Counted from the stretch's first letter, positions 47,011 through 61,533 are shown. The stretch: 64,000 nt of DNA from Alligator mississippiensis (GCF_030867095.1 NC_081824.1:123698162-123762161), one strand, 5' to 3'. Made by a program: numbers and translations. The notes: generated from the sequence alone by a model not told the origin.

Positions 47011-47683
47011 GTCATAACAATAAATATCATTTTTTAAAAGCACATGGGACATATATTTTGGAGCTAGTCTGTGCTTATATGTTCCAGGCCTTTAAGTTAT
47101 TTTTTAACTAATGGAGTTCTATTCTCCTTAGGAACAGGAATCAATCTGAACTGGCATGGCAGGTGCTAGGTTCTCATCTATATACAATGCCATAACTGTA
47201 TCTAGACAACTGCTGTATCTAGAGACTGCTGAACCATTCTCTGGTTAACCACAAGACCTGTCCACCCTTCAAATCAACCAAGGTCCTTGTCAACAATTGC
47301 CTAAATCCTATTTCAACTTTATATGCCAAAGTGGCTCTTACATAATTATATAAGTGCAATATTTGGCACTTGTATAACTAAGTCCATCCTGCATTTCCCC
47401 TATAAGCACACTAAGAAAGCTGCTCCATGCCTGGTCTAGGACAGAACAGAATTATTGGGGTATGTGCTCAATACCATGTAAGTCACAGAACTTTAGGACA
47501 GTATTGGACCCACTGCATCTCAACCATGCAGTTGGTTCAGTGAAAGGTATCACCCATAGAAATGGTCATTGGTTGCATATTTCCTGTACCAGCACAACTC
47601 CAACACTACCATAGCTAGATGACAAAGACAGCCCTCTTATCTAAGCCTAGAAATTAAGGCCACTGGCCTGAAGAATTACTTAT

Positions 47684-47746
47684 CCAGAAGTGTTTGAACT
47701 TCAGTCTCCCATTTCACGGCAATTTGTCCTAACCACCAGGCCATGG
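47684..47746 (-). repeat. tRNA-derived SINE fragment
   Basis: The minus strand reads ggcctggtggttaggacaaa and then gggagactgaagttcaaaca. This resembles the A-box/B-box head of the palindromic tRNA-derived repeat common in sauropsids, as at 55450. Only the head is seen. Confidence 0.45.
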
Positions 47747-48194
47747 GCCAGGTATTGCCTAGACTACATTTCTGGCATTCCTCTTGAAGCTGACTCACTG
47801 AGCACCCAAGGGGAGAAGATAGTCAGGAGGAACAGGCCAAAGCAGAAGGTATGTAGTTCAGTGTGACAGTTACTGCCCATGAGGACATGCGAGGGACCTT
47901 GAGATTTAGCCTGTGATGGCTTTTTCTGCATCTTCCATTTACTATTCTCTGGGTAAACAGTAGGGGACAGTTTCTGCCCCAGTGGGGTTAGGGGGCAGGG
48001 CCAGAACTAATACTGATTTTGACTGAAATTGTGTATTCCTGTCAATGAGCAGCTATCAAATATGTTCTTTTTTATTCAAAAAGGCAATTAAGACTTTCAA
48101 GGCTGTCACTGCGGTAAGATTGCCCTCAGCACATGAGCTGTATAAAAATTGCCTAAGGCTGATATGAAGTTACAATTGCACCATTGTATTCAGA

Positions 48195-48441
48195 GGGCAC
48201 ATCTACACATGCATTAATATGCCGTAATTACGGCACATGAAGTTAGTAACAGGTACTGACTTTTAATGCACTATAATCAGCGCTACTGCACAATAGTACC
48301 GGTGCACACTTTTTTTGTGATGCTAATGCACAGTAGATTAATGCTACTGTGCATTAGTGCATTAGCACAGGTTTTGCCTACCATGCTAATGCCCAGTAGC
48401 ATCAATCCACTGTGCATTTGGCATCTTGCGTAGACATGCCC
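48195..48441. mobile_element. MITE-like element, GGGCACATCTACACATG ends
   Basis: The left end gggcacatctacacatgcat and the reverse complement of the right end (gggcatgtctacgcaagatg) form terminal inverted repeats. The flanks read aga on both sides (48192-48194 and 48442-48444), a possible 3-bp target duplication. The interior repeats gctactgtgcattag palindromes. Confidence 0.8.
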
Positions 48442-51400
48442 AGATGGTAACCATACCATCTGTTTGGACCTATTTGTGTAAAATAGGTTTTGAAAAAGAA
48501 CTATGAATTATTACAAATCAGGCCCCATGCATCATCCACTCTGATGACCCTTTGACTTTTACGAAACCGCCCAGCCACAAAGATTTGTGCCAAAAGATTC
48601 CTTTGTATCATTATAGCATGCCACTCACCACAACTACTATAAATAATGGAGAGATCATGCAAGATGCTCAACTGCAATGGGGTTTGCGGGCTCTTGGCAC
48701 TTGAAATCTTTATCAAAGCTGGAGGGTGGCTAAGGGCTCCATCACTCATGCTCAGAGAAGCTGCAGCACAACAAGAAAAATCCAAAATCTCACCTTACAT
48801 TAGCCTAATCAGTCAGGATCAAAGACATCTGGGGCAAGAGGTTGATGGAGCATGTCCTTTTCCTCCAGTCTATCAAGTCTGCATTTGAAAGCTAAAATTA
48901 ACGGCACCCTGGAAAAAGAATTAGGGCTACACATTTGAAATATATTGGGCAAAGAGAGATTTATGCAGAGACAGAGTAAAAGACAGAAAGGAAGAAAGAC
49001 AATAAAAACTGTTCCTTGCATATATAATGGAGAAGGTTGGTAGAAATATTTGGAGGTGGAAGATTAACTAAAAGAACAAAGAAGTAAGGTTTTGCTCAAC
49101 AGAACAATAATTATGCAGGCACTGGCAGATTTTTATTCCCCTTAGTACTTGTACTCAGAATTTAGACTCCACTGGATGTACTTAAATTAAAAAAAAAAAA
49201 CCCTGCATTTTGCAGTTACACATTTGCATAGCGTAGGATTACTGTCAGGAACATATATCCGCAGATCCGGGGGAGGCATGAGCTGTTTTCAACATTTCAG
49301 TGGGATGGAGAGAAAACAGTTTGAAGAAGCAGGTAGGGGAGAAGAAGGATTTTTTATTATTTTTAAAAGGAGTAATAAAAAAACCACAGGCAAATGTGTC
49401 AATCAGGAGACATATCTTCTCTTTAATATTATCAAAAATACAAAAGTTCATAGGGTATGTATGCGAAAGTGTGTTGTGTTTCCTTGACTGCATGATCTGC
49501 ATGATATGTGTCAGAAGATGTGAGTGTTGCTATGGTAATTGCTCCCTTTCCTGAATATTAAGCTAACGAATAAGCCAGTCCACAATCAGTCATGTTAACT
49601 TATGAACTCACCTGCTTGGAAATGTTAAACAATATTTATACATTCTTGTGAATAGACATGCCATTGTCTTCTGCCCTAGGCCTCATAAGCCCTGTTCCCA
49701 AGGCATCTGTAATACAGAAACTATTGTAGATAGAGACTTAATTGAATTCTGTATTTAGCTTTTTTCTCCCAGCTTATACTGCGTCCTTTGAATTGCAAAC
49801 TAGTTAAGGAAACACCCAACACATGAGCCTTTCCACAGTGTCCTACATGTCCCCAAATCATTTAATTGGTTTGTAGTAGGATGGCTCAGGAGATCCAGTA
49901 CTGTAAGTCTGCTCCATAAAGGATCAATATTATCCCTTTGACCCTTGCTGCTACTGGCAGTATGCCTACAGAGGGACTCATGTTGGTTATTCCTCACAAC
50001 CCCAAATTATACCCTCTTGTGGCCATAAGTATCAGGTACGTTAACCAGATCTTCCTTCCCTCCTAGCCACCTTCCACGTACTGTAGAGTAAACTGTAGCC
50101 TGGATTTCTATCTTGCTGTGCCAGAACCAGAACTGATGTCTTTCACATCTTGTCTTCCTATCCATACCTGTGTTTTACATTAGATACGACGTTCTGTTTC
50201 ATTTTGCATTCTAAGCACTTGTGCATTGTTGCTTTGGCTAATTAAACCAACTGGCAGATCCATTTCAGAGGCAGCTATATTTCAATGGCAGACAAATTAA
50301 CTCCTGTATTACAAAAGGAGTTGTCAGTAGTGTTTATTATTCAGGTTGTCCAACACCGCCTTTTATCAGACCCACCTTTCAGTTGCATATAATTTGGCCA
50401 GACCTTAAGCATTTGAGAGACTGAAATGTTACATACTGGATGCTGACTTCAGCCTGAATGTTTCAGGGAAGCTTCTGCTAAAAGAGCTCAGCTATTTCTA
50501 AGAGTAGGGACAATACACTGTTTGGACCATATTTTTTAAAATATTCACACAAGTATTTAAATGAAAACTAGCATTTTTCATGTCCATGTGCTGGACTTGA
50601 AAGTTAGTGAGGGAAGGTCATTGTATCTGGAATGCACTTTTTGCTGATTGTAATAGGGTGCCACCTCCAGGGGTGGCCATGAGTCCCCTGAAGTCCATTT
50701 AGCCCTGGCAGTTGCCGCTCGCCACCCCCCCATCCCGTCAACACTGCCAGCGGCCTCTGCGGGTGGTCCACAATCACCACTGGCTACCGCCGCCTCCCCC
50801 ATCGCTGACAGTGCCGCAGCTGCCTGCAGAAGCTCCCCACCTACCGCCACCATACTCCTGCCTGCGGGAGGTCACCGTGCCCACCCAGCCTCCGGGGGCA
50901 TATGGCATTCATGCTTAGGGGAGAAGCACAAAAATAGCACATGCCACAGCCGTCAACTGGTTGCCAGTACCACCATCAGTGGCAGGCCAGTCGCTGCTGC
51001 TGCCCCATGTTCTGCCACCACCCAGAAAATGAAACTGCCCTGTTATTCCTCTGTCTCCTCTGTGCATGTGCCAGCTCCTCACAACTCCTGTATGTAACCA
51101 GGCTAGACCCCACAGGCTGAAGGGTTGAGCAGGATTCTTACCATAGATGCTTCTCCTGCAGCTGGAGGCCAGCATGGCATACTGAGCAAGAACTGAGGGC
51201 AGTGAGACTCTGGTACTATCCATGTCCCTGTTTTGCATATTCACAGGCTACAAGGCGAGGAAGCCCACTGACTGGAATCCGCAGGGGCGAATGATGAATG
51301 ACATTGTGATAGAGGGCTACAAGGTGGGACAGACATGATGTGGAAGAGGAGGAAGTAGCCAACAGGCTGGGTGCGTGGATAGGAGAAGTGCACAGAGGCA

Positions 51401-52262
51401 GGAAGCACAAAGGAGATCTGCTTCTGTTATGCAACACAAATAAATCATTCATTTTCTAATTCCAAACAGCATAGTCCTAATTCTTCTCTGTTTCACTGCA
51501 GCCTTCATCAATTCTGCAGGGCTCTGAGGGATTCATTTCAAAAGCCACAACTCTTGCATGCACTTTATAGGTTTTAAGCAAAGTAGCCAGCAAAAGATCA
51601 GATGGAGATATGCCTAATGTAACTTACAGTATCTTCCAGATACTAGAAAACTTGATGTGTGACTGCAAAAACAAAAATCTCCTCCATCCTTTATACAAAA
51701 GTGCAGCTGACTCTGTGGAAAGCAGATCAATATAAATAATTTTCTGCTGATTATCAATCAGCTGCAACTGCCAGGTTGGATTGAAGCTTATCTAGGAAAG
51801 CCCCCACATCCCAGAAAGGACTGAAAAGCTGAACTTTCAGTTTCCAAAGAAACATGTATTTTATACCCTAGAAATTGGTTCCCACCCATGGTCATTAGGC
51901 ATTTCCTGTTGAATCACTGTAAGAGGACTCCTTAGTCCATATTCTTTTGGCTGAGTTCTGCAAGAAACTATTAACCTCGTCTTTCTTTCCTTTAAAATTA
52001 AAGGTTGTTTCACCTCTTCCAGAAGATGCGCCCATATTCATAGCCAAGAAGAACTACAGGAATTGTAAAAAAAACCCTAAAAAACCCAAGATGTATTAAG
52101 AATAGGGGTTGGGACGGCTATTTGATTAGAGAAAAATAAACAGTGGACATGTGTTCTTCACCTCTGCACATCTGAATCCATCTGATCCCTTTTGTATTGC
52201 AACAGGAAACAATTGATATTGTATATTTCTAGAGTGGGAATCTTTTCTCTTTGCTGACTTTT

Positions 52263-53280
52263 GCAGATAGGATGGCATGTCAAGTCATGCCTGACCAACC
52301 TGATTGCCTTCTATGATGAGATGACTGACTCTGTGGATGTGGGGAGCCCAGCGGATGTGGTATACCTGCATTTTAGCAAGGCTTTTGATACAGTCTCCCA
52401 CAGCATTCTCTCAGCAAGCTCAGGAAGTATGGCTGGATGAATGGACTGTAAGGTGGATAGAAAACTGGCTGAAGCATCAGATTCAGAGGGTAGTAATCAA
52501 TGGCTTGATGTCTAGTTGGCAGCTGGTATCAATCAGAGTGCCCCAGGGGTCAGTCCTGGGGCCAGTTTTCTTCAATGTCTTCATCAATGACCTGGAAGAT
52601 GTTTGCAGATGACACAAAGTTGTGGGGAGTAGTAGATATGCTGGAGGGTAGGGCTAGGATTCAGAGTGATTTAAACAGATTGGAGCATTGGGCCAAAAAG
52701 AAATATCATGAGGTTCAACAAGGACAAGTGTAAAGTCCTGCACTTAGGACGGAATAATCCCATGCACCAGTACAGGCTGGGGGCTGACTGGCTGGACAGC
52801 AGCTCTGCAGGAAAGGACCTGGGGGTTACAGTGGACAATAAGCTAAATATTAGCCAACATGTACCCTTGTTGCCAAGAAGGCTAACTGCATACTGGGTTG
52901 CATTGGTAGATGTGTTACCAATGTAGATGTGTTACCAGTAGGTCCAGGGAAGTGATTCTTCCCCTCTATTCAGCACTGGTGAGGCCACATCTGGAGTACT
53001 GTGTTCAGTTTTGGAGCCCCCACTACAGAAAGGATGTGGACAAATTGGAGAGACTCCAGTGGAAGGCAGCAAAAGGGCTACACTCATAGGGTAGTAAAAC
53101 ACTGAAGCAGGTTACCCAGAGAGGTGGTGAAATCTCCATCCTTCAAGGTTTTTAAGACTTGGCTACACAAAGCCTTGGCTGGGATGATCTAGTTGGGGAT
53201 GGTCCTGCTTTGAGCAGGGGGTTGGACTAGATGTGACCTCCTGAGGTCCCTTCCAACCCTACTTTTCTATGATTCTACAG
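52263..53280 (+). pseudogene. CR1 LINE with RT motifs, internally deleted
   Basis: Reads, across frameshifts, [12 protein letters not shown], then [19 protein letters not shown] (motif A, with the catalytic Asp position now His), [20 protein letters not shown], and GVPQGSVLGPVFFNVFINDL (motif B). A FADDTK motif C follows in another frame near 52603, then [20 protein letters not shown]. The 3' end has cctcctgaggtcccttccaa and the tail ctatgattcta. The element starts at about 52263 inside the RT and has lost part of the region between motif C and the C-terminus, including the LDIRKNFFTVR-like block. It is not functional. Confidence 0.93.
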
Positions 53281-55449
53281 CAGAGATAGAACTAAGTTCC
53301 ATGTATGTTCCTTTAATTTTACCAGGATTATATTTGTTGTTCTGGACAAACATCACTAATGCCCATTTTACCTGTATCATCTGTGCATGTTTCAAAGTTT
53401 CCCTGGCATTGGGTCCCAGCCCCATGTACATTTCTTACCAATCAGCATCCACCTCTAACAGCTGCCTGCTCTTTGTTTTGCCCACCCTGATGTGAGATCC
53501 CTAAGACAGATGATGTTCTAGGGAAAAAAAAATCTTCCTCTGGGCTCTTGAGATAAAATCTTCCAATGTACTCCTGTCAGAAATCTTGGCATTCTCGCAG
53601 GCTGCACTGACATCCTGTGGCTTGATTTCTGAGGCTGAAATGAGCACCACTCTGAAACTTAGAAACACTTAACTGTTCTGATTTCCTTTCCCATTGAGCT
53701 TCCATCCTTTTCCCTCCCTTCCCTCATGGCTCACTAGTGCCTCCATCTAAACACATTTTTGCTGGCTAGGAAAGCAAATGAGCACCTGCCCCTTAACTGA
53801 CACCACTGTTGTTTGTAGTCCAGCTGGCAGGGGCCGGAGCCTATCAAGGAGCCTGACCTCACCACTTCCATGACTTGCTCAAAAACCACTGGCCTTGGGA
53901 GAAAGGATCCATCAGCCTTTTCAGTCTATGCAGCTTTCTCCCTCCAGTGAATCACTGCCCACAGCAACAGTGGTGGGTGAGGATGAGCTGTTATTGACCC
54001 AGCTGTGGGTAGAGTGTTGTTTTAAATCTCTATTTTTTTTTCCACTCATTCTAAAGAGGACAAACCAGTGAAAATCCCCCACATTGCCTGAATTCAGACT
54101 CTGCTCTCCAGCTAAAGTTAAGATCTGGGGCATGCCCCATACTCACCCTTGAATGATGAGCCTCATCACAGTCTGACTTAAAGTTATGTTGTCCCCAGTC
54201 ACCGTTCCTATAACACATCAAGTAGCACCCAGTACCAGTTACTGGTCACATTTCATGTGACTTCTCCAGTGGGAATAAGATCAGTCTGTAACTTTTTAGA
54301 CATCACCGTGTCAACTGAATAGCAGCTCTTAGGTTTGGACTCTTGGCATTTTTATAAGTTATTAGTTCCAGGGCTTGTGGTCTGGCATAAAGAGCATATT
54401 ATTCACACACAAAACAACTACATTAAAATAACATTAGGAATCTGGCTTAAACAGACAAAAACCTAGGAAACTCAGAATTAAGGCTGAAAGTATGTCCTTA
54501 ACTCACCCACAATGTGTCTTAGTGCTGCAGTTTCTTCAGTGTGTTAAATTCATTGGCTCTGAACATTGAGTCCAATGAGCTCTGCTTAACACACAACTTG
54601 GAGGAGAGGAAGGGGAAGAGAAAGAAAAAAAGCAGCTATATACCACACTAGCAGCTCCTCAATCCCCCAAATTGGTGGATGGGCATCAGCCTCTTTTATA
54701 AATTAGAGCAGCCCCCAGGTGTAATTGGCTCTGAGGGCTGATCTACTTTAGGCTGGATAATAAAGAGCCACAGGGGGATATTACACCAGCTGAGAAGTTC
54801 AAGGGCAGAGTAGTGCCTCAGTCAAGCCCTCTTCTCCCTTTCCCTGGGCTCACACCCAACTTGCCCCTAGAACAGGGGCCAGAGGAAGATTTTTTACTAC
54901 CCACTGCAGTGCCTCCGCTGGACAATTCCCCCACACCAGCTGTGTAGCACTTCTATGCTGCTAGAATTTATGCCAAGAATCTGTATTGTGGTCCTGATTC
55001 AGATGCCCAGATTTGAAGCCTTCCAATCAAAAACTACACCAACGGAAACACTTACAGGCAACAGATTGAAGTAAGAACAAAATTGCCTGATTAAGGGGTC
55101 AGAGCACGAAACTCACAGCCAAACAACAAAATCCACAAGGAGAGTTACATATGTAACTGCCAATCTAGAGGCCAAATCCCAAATTATCATCGTCAAAGCC
55201 CCTGCTCAGCTACTGCCTTGCCCTGGAGGTGCCAGAACTAAATAGGTGCCTGAGTTTTCAACATTAAAGTTGCCTGAGCTAAGAATCTACTTTTGGGCAA
55301 GCCCGGAAGTGCCTCAGTCTTGCAAAGGCAGCAGCTTAATGCTGCTCTCCTGCCTGTCCTGCCTGCAAAGCTGAATCTGGTATGCAATAAGATCAGGACT
55401 GCCTACAAAAACTCCAGGGGGTGATGCTGCCCCCCCACCCTTCCCCAAT

Positions 55450-55582
55450 CTACTAGGTCTGTGATAAAAGTGCTCACTGAGGAACAGCAAGACCTGGGTT
55501 CAATTTCCTCTTATGTCAGGGAAGTTTTGAACCTACATTTCCAACCTTCTAGGAGAGTACCCTAGTTACTAATTCAGCTGTA
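55450..55582 (-). repeat. Palindromic tRNA-derived SINE
   Basis: The minus strand reads taactagggtactctcctag, followed by ggttggaaatgtaggttcaa. A second, inverted tRNA-like head follows (aaattgaacccaggtcttgc on the minus strand, ggttcaatttcc on the plus strand). This resembles the sauropsid repeat with two opposed tRNA-like heads (AGTGGTTAGAGTACTCTCCT...). Family assignment is from memory. Confidence 0.5.
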
Positions 55583-55861
55583 ATCGTGCTGGCTCACTCA
55601 GTCAGGCTCAATGAATATTTATTTCATGCAAAGTAGCTTCAACAAGGGGTGCTGAAGGCACAGCCACCCCCCAGAATCCTCCATAGTGTCTTTTGAAAGT
55701 AAGGCTTGACCTCCACCTCAGCTTTTGGGGGAAAAGAGGCTTAGGTAAAAATCCAGGAGAAGGTTTGAAGCTATATGAAGGGAGACTTTCTCCTAACCCA
55801 AAGGAAGATAAATACCTAGGTTCCAGAGAGGAGTGAGGTTTCAGAAACACCCCTGTCACTT

Positions 55862-56185
55862 AGGCTGCCTATACACATGCTTGGAGGTGCTTTAACTGAA
55901 GTGGTACCCAAAGAGCTGCTCTAATTAAAATGCCTCATTGTCATGTGTATTAAGCCCTCTCTTCCCCCTGTGCCTTTCAAAATGGCCATGGGCATACTTT
56001 AACTAAAGCTCATTCAGCAAGGTTTAGTTAAAGCACCCCTGTGGCCATTTTGAAATGCAGGGGGCTTAATACACGTAATGATGAGGCGATGCTGGAGCAT
56101 TCTCATTAATACATTAATTAGGTTAATCAAGTCTGCTCCAACTTGCTCTAATTAGAATGCAAACCAGCATGTCTATAGACAGCCT
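55862..56185. mobile_element. MITE-like element, AGGCTGCCTATACACATGC ends
   Basis: The left end aggctgcctatacacatgct and the reverse complement of the right end (aggctgtctatagacatgct) form terminal inverted repeats of about 22 bp. An internal inverted repeat (gcctttcaaaatggccatgg with ggccattttgaaatgcaggg, and ttaactaaagc with gtttagttaaag) makes the middle a large fold-back. Confidence 0.85.
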
Positions 56186-57450
56186 TGCATTTCCTATTGG
56201 CTAGCTTAGGAAGCTGTCTGCACAGCCAATTCTGAAGTCCTGAACTTTTCCCACACTTTCTATAGGGAGCCTACAGACCTAATTCAAGACTATGGATTCC
56301 CCTAGGCAGCAAGATACCTAACAGTTAGGTCCTGCACCACTCAGTAGTGAGGCACCTAAGTCTCCTTTGTGGATCCATTTATTTTTTTTTTAATCTTTCT
56401 GACCCACCATTGTGGGAAATCAAAATAATATCTGGATAGTGTAGCATTAAGCCACAACACTATGGGCTGCATTGAAATTGTGGTAACACAAAGCTTTTCC
56501 AGGATATGTCTTCAGTCACACTATGATACAACAGACTCCAGATTGGAGGTTTGGAAATGCTTAAAAATGTAATGATTAAAGCTTCTACAGTGTTCCTAAA
56601 GGTGTCCTCGCTCATAAGAAGACAAACCTTCATACACACCTTGGACACAGCAAAAATCACAAAGAAGCCTGAGACTAGTAGCTGCCCCCAAACATTTCTG
56701 AATGGAAGCCCAGCCATGTGACTAGGCATAAGGCAGGAGATGAAGGGAACATGTCAGAGCAATGCCAGAGAACATGGCTTGCATTAAATGTACTGTGGGA
56801 ACAATTCAGCTGCCCCTGCAGTGACTGAAGGAGTTCCCAGAGTGAAAAGACTGGCTCTTGCATGGAAAGACTGAATCTAGGCTGCACAATACCAAGACAG
56901 AGGTGGGCTAATCAAAACCCTCCATGAGAAAGTGCTGAATCTAGACAGAAGGACCCATTGCGCAGTGGGAGGATTAGATAACTCCCAAAGGAGATGGGGC
57001 ATGGAAGTGATTCAGGTGCATAGATCACTAGCACATGAACTTGTGGAAAGGAAGAAGCCAGAGAATCTTCCAATTCATTACTGAAGAGCCCCTGTCTCAC
57101 AAAGCCTATGAGCTGATGGAGCCATATTCCATGTGAGAATTAAATCTTTGTACTTCAAATACCCCATGTCTGAAAAATGTGGGAGGATCCTGAAGGGGTA
57201 GGCAGTCAATAAGGAACACTGGGATTTTGGCTTTGGCAAATGAAATGTGTGACTGGAGGATGCTGACACATTTTTAATTAATTCATCTCCTGAGCCAAAA
57301 CTTATCATGTTGTTCACTCCTTGGCATTTTATAAAATGCTGCTTTTTGTCATAGAGCTCAACTAACCAAGAACCCCTATATAGCCACAAGCTTTCCAAAA
57401 GATATATTTAAGCCTTGGAAAAGCAGACCTCAGACAATACAGTCACTTGG

Positions 57451-57483
57451 AAATAAATAAATAAATAAATAAATAAATAAAAG
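57451..57483. repeat. (AAAT)n microsatellite
   Basis: Eight consecutive AAAT units in an AT-rich intergenic stretch. Confidence 0.95.
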
Positions 57484-60400
57484 CAGCAATCTTCTTGTGG
57501 GTCATATATTCCAAAAAAAGAATTATCATGTAGGTTTCCAGAGCCCATGGCCCAGAACAGAATGGCTGATTGTAAGGGATTTTTCTAAGGCCAAGAATTT
57601 GCCTCCAGATTGCAGTTAAATTGTTTCACCTGAAAACCATGTCTGAATGAGTTTTACTTTTCCCTCAACTACTTTTTGTTGTTGTTATTATTTATGAGTT
57701 TTGCCATTTTACAGGAAACAGCCAAGATGTTCAAGCATGAAGCATCTCTCTCTGCTAAATTACATAAAACACACACAGAGTGCAACAACCAAAAGGGTGT
57801 TTGTACCCGAAAGCTTGCAAAGAACAATTTTTCTAACTATTTATTTCGTGTAATACAAGATATCACATTTACCTAAAGAACCTTGTCTGCCTACAGCCAA
57901 AAAATGGCTTTCAAGTTTCAAAGCTGCAGTCTGCAGAATAAGAAGGGGTGCTTCTGGTTACAGTGGGCATGATTTTCCCCCCCAAATGAAGTGAGAAATG
58001 CATTTGTTATTCAAATCTTGGAAGCAAAACAAATACAGTGAGTATTTCCTTTGCTAGGAAATATGAATGCAGCTGAATTTGGCTCTGTTCTTTTTTATTT
58101 GTATACCATAAACCACCCGATTCCCCAGTAGACTGGCATTTGCAATTGACCACAAAAACACTGCTACAGTTGGCATTGTCAGTGGAGATGCCAAGGAGTG
58201 AACACGTATATAGGCTGAGCTGTTGTCTTGCTATTCCATGTCCAAATTGAGACATACCAGTGATAAGTAGAAAGGCAAAGCTTCTTTCTGTGCTGTACCA
58301 GTTCTGTGGAAAAATAAAGAACCCCCTTTCCAGGAGCTTGGCAGCTTTCATGAGCACTGAATACAGAGTAATTCCAAGTTAATTCTTAGCAGGACTTTTA
58401 CTGCAAAATAAATATTTAGATTACACAGGGCCTCATTTTTCTAAGTGGTCACTTATTTTTAATGCCCAGCTTCAACCTCCTGGGGCCTAATTTTCAGGAT
58501 GGCTGAGTACCTGTAACACCCATCAAATTCAGCCCACATTGTAAGTGCTCAGCACCTCTGTAAACCAGATTAGCTACCCAAATGAGAGGGTGTTGGATAA
58601 CACAGGCCACTGTGAACAGTATGCATCTAGAATATCCTAGGGCCTCTGTATAATCTTAAGAGTGACTTAATCTTATGACACTCAAGAGCTGTGGTACAGC
58701 TGTGGGACAAGAAGTAAATGAAGGTTTATGTCACCCTTGCATAACCTTAAATTTGAAGAAAACAGTTCCAGGCCCCAATAAGGCTGCAACAGCCCCAAAG
58801 GAAACCACTAATAGTCCAGAAAAGCCAGAGCATAGACTTCTCCTCCACCCTTGCATGCCCGTACTGGGATCTAAAATAAGACCAAGTATAGAGCTGTTTT
58901 AATGGCCTTTTGTCATCCAAAGAATGCCTCTACATTGGGAGGATTCCTGGACTGAGTGACTGGAATGTTCAGAAATGTTACTGTATATGTCCTTACAGTT
59001 TAATTTTCTGTACAATACCCCTTTAAATGTCTATCACAATCAAAGGACCAAATTAAAAAGAGCTGTAGCAAAGCACAACATGCCTGTTGTGCATACACAG
59101 CACCCTGAAAGTCTGAATACATGACAACAAGCTCACCTGAGACACAGCTTTTGGCACTTGCCCAGCACTGCATTAAAGGAGGCTACACTACCACTTTCCA
59201 GAGTACAGTGCATGCAACACAGATATGCTGTGCTTCACTTCAGCACTCTCTGATGGTATAAACATGCCCTGAGAGTCTGTTTGCGAAGGCATTGGCCATT
59301 TTGTGAGACAAAGTTAATGCAGCTTGTCATGAAGAATATGCATGCTGCTTTCACTGCCATCATCTACAACGTACATTTTACAGGCAGCCCTAGACATGTT
59401 ACCGCTGCAGATAGGTGCAAGCACCCAGGCATATGAATTTCATGGGGTAACATTTCAAGATGTTTGAATGTGTGTGCATTTGTGCATTTGCAACCAATTT
59501 GTGTAAATCCTAACACACAGAGAACAGGCCTTCAGGTGCACACAGCTATCCAAGTACGAAGGACACTTTCAAACTGTGCTGTCAAATGCAGGTGACTGTT
59601 TCTATATTAAGAACTGAGGAATAACTGACAAGTTCTGCTTTTGCCTTGTGATTTCTGCCAATCAAATTACTGAGGGAGAGAGTAAATGAAGCATGTTTGG
59701 AAAATGTATTTTTAAAACTGTGCTTCTCCCAAAGCGTTACTACTATGTTAGAAACCCACCCAACCAGCTGTGATGAAAGTACAGTAAAACTGAACTAAAA
59801 GGAATAAAGAACAAAGCGGGTAATCAAAATGAAAATATAAAACAACATAGAACAATGTGGATAATTCCTGGCAGCAGCAGTTACATGAGACAAGTATCAG
59901 ACCCATATATATCTTTTAACATGTACATAGGTGAGAACCCAAGAGACTAAAAGGAATCATGAGTGCTCACTGGTCAAGATAATATATAACCTTTTCCTTC
60001 CATCCTGGTCACCTCCCATTCTTTCAATCTTCCTTGGGTTATTGGTTTTTGCTACTAGACCATCTGATATTCTGCTAGTTCAGGCCTCAAAAGAATCTGT
60101 CCTGTATATGGAGATTAAAAAATCTCTCCTTAAGCAGGCAGGAATGTCCCCAGGTGCTAGTCCTCATTGTGGAGATTATAATAGGAGTGGAGCCTGGCTG
60201 GAAAAGTTTCCTCATTAGGATAACAAAGTTGAATATGCAAGGCTTAGGAGGTAGGTGCCCAGATGCCTGAAGACAGCTGTCCGTGAGGCAGAGAGGGAGA
60301 GGTATGCCAGAGGCAGACTTTTTTAATGTGTGTATTTATTATTGCTTTAGTTCTTCATTACTCCAGGAAAATAGCAGGAGAAATGTGCATGGTGCTTTAA

Positions 60401-60879
60401 ATACAGATAAAGCACTGCCCTGCAAGGTTTACAAGGTAAGAACCAGGCTGCAACTAGTCCTAATGAGGCTACTCGGAGCAGTAAATGGGACTGTCCTGTT
60501 TGTATGGTTGTCCTCCTCCAGATGAATTTTGGGTCCTGCACTCCACAGAGCAAGTGAATGGGAAGGGGAAAGGAGAGAAGGCCAAACCCTTGTTCTGCCC
60601 TTCACCACCCCAGTATGTGCCATTGCAATGGGTAGGTTTGGTAGGAGAAGGGTATACTCAACATTGACATAAATTTGTTGCATCCATGGACACCCCCTGC
60701 CTCCCTCAAACAACAGAATATGGCTAGACTAGAGCTCCAAATAGATGGCATTTAGGCTAGGTACAAGCATTTAAAAAGCCCGAGGCGGATTCGATCTAAG
60801 TTATGCGGTTTTCTATAAGCGACATAGGTTAGATCAGTAGCAAAGAGAGCACACGTTCACCCTTTGGTGGGGGGCAGCA

Positions 60880-61030
60880 AATCATAAACTGGGTTCTGCC
60901 ATTTTTAAGCCAGTTTACATGCGCTGAACTTCTGTTCTGTTAGAGGTATAGACCGGTTTTGTGTGCCAAACTTCTGTTCTGTATAGAGCAGTTTCTGATC
61001 ATTCATACTAGTAAACATGTAATATTGCTA
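60880..61030 (-). repeat. Diverged partial third copy of the 460-bp repeat
   Basis: Shares ccatttttaagccagtttac, gcgctgaacttctgttctgt and the catgtaatattgc end with 39100-39190, with a partial internal duplication of the acttctgttctgt segment. Confidence 0.55.
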
Positions 61031-61533
61031 CCTGGCCTTGCTATTATGTATCTCATCATGACTGGGAACAGTACAAGCCATCCCAATTAAGATAACAGAA
61101 GGAAACAGAGCAAATAACACTGAAAAAGCCTGCTGGGCTCTCAGGTTTCCAAGCTTTTATTCTGCCTGTTACAAAAAACTCCATCCACTTTAGCAGTGAC
61201 TAGTTCCCCTCAGTGGCGGACACCTTCACTGCTGTTAGGCTTTCTGGAAACTTCCCTCATATGGACTTAATGTGGTTGGTAAGTGGTCGTGCAGGGCTTT
61301 GTTGTCTGTCCGATCGCTGGTGGACATTATCGGAGTCAACTGAGCCTTAACGTACATCCATGCATCTTCCCCAAAGTCAATAGAAGGTGTCTGTGTATCT
61401 CAGGAAGAACTGATTCTAGCTGTAATTTCTGTGCAGTTGAGGCCATAGCCAGACCCTTATTTGATTTAGCATAGTGAAGGAGATGCACTCACATCACTTC
61501 TGGTTAACTTAAAAATCATCATATGTAGGCTTC

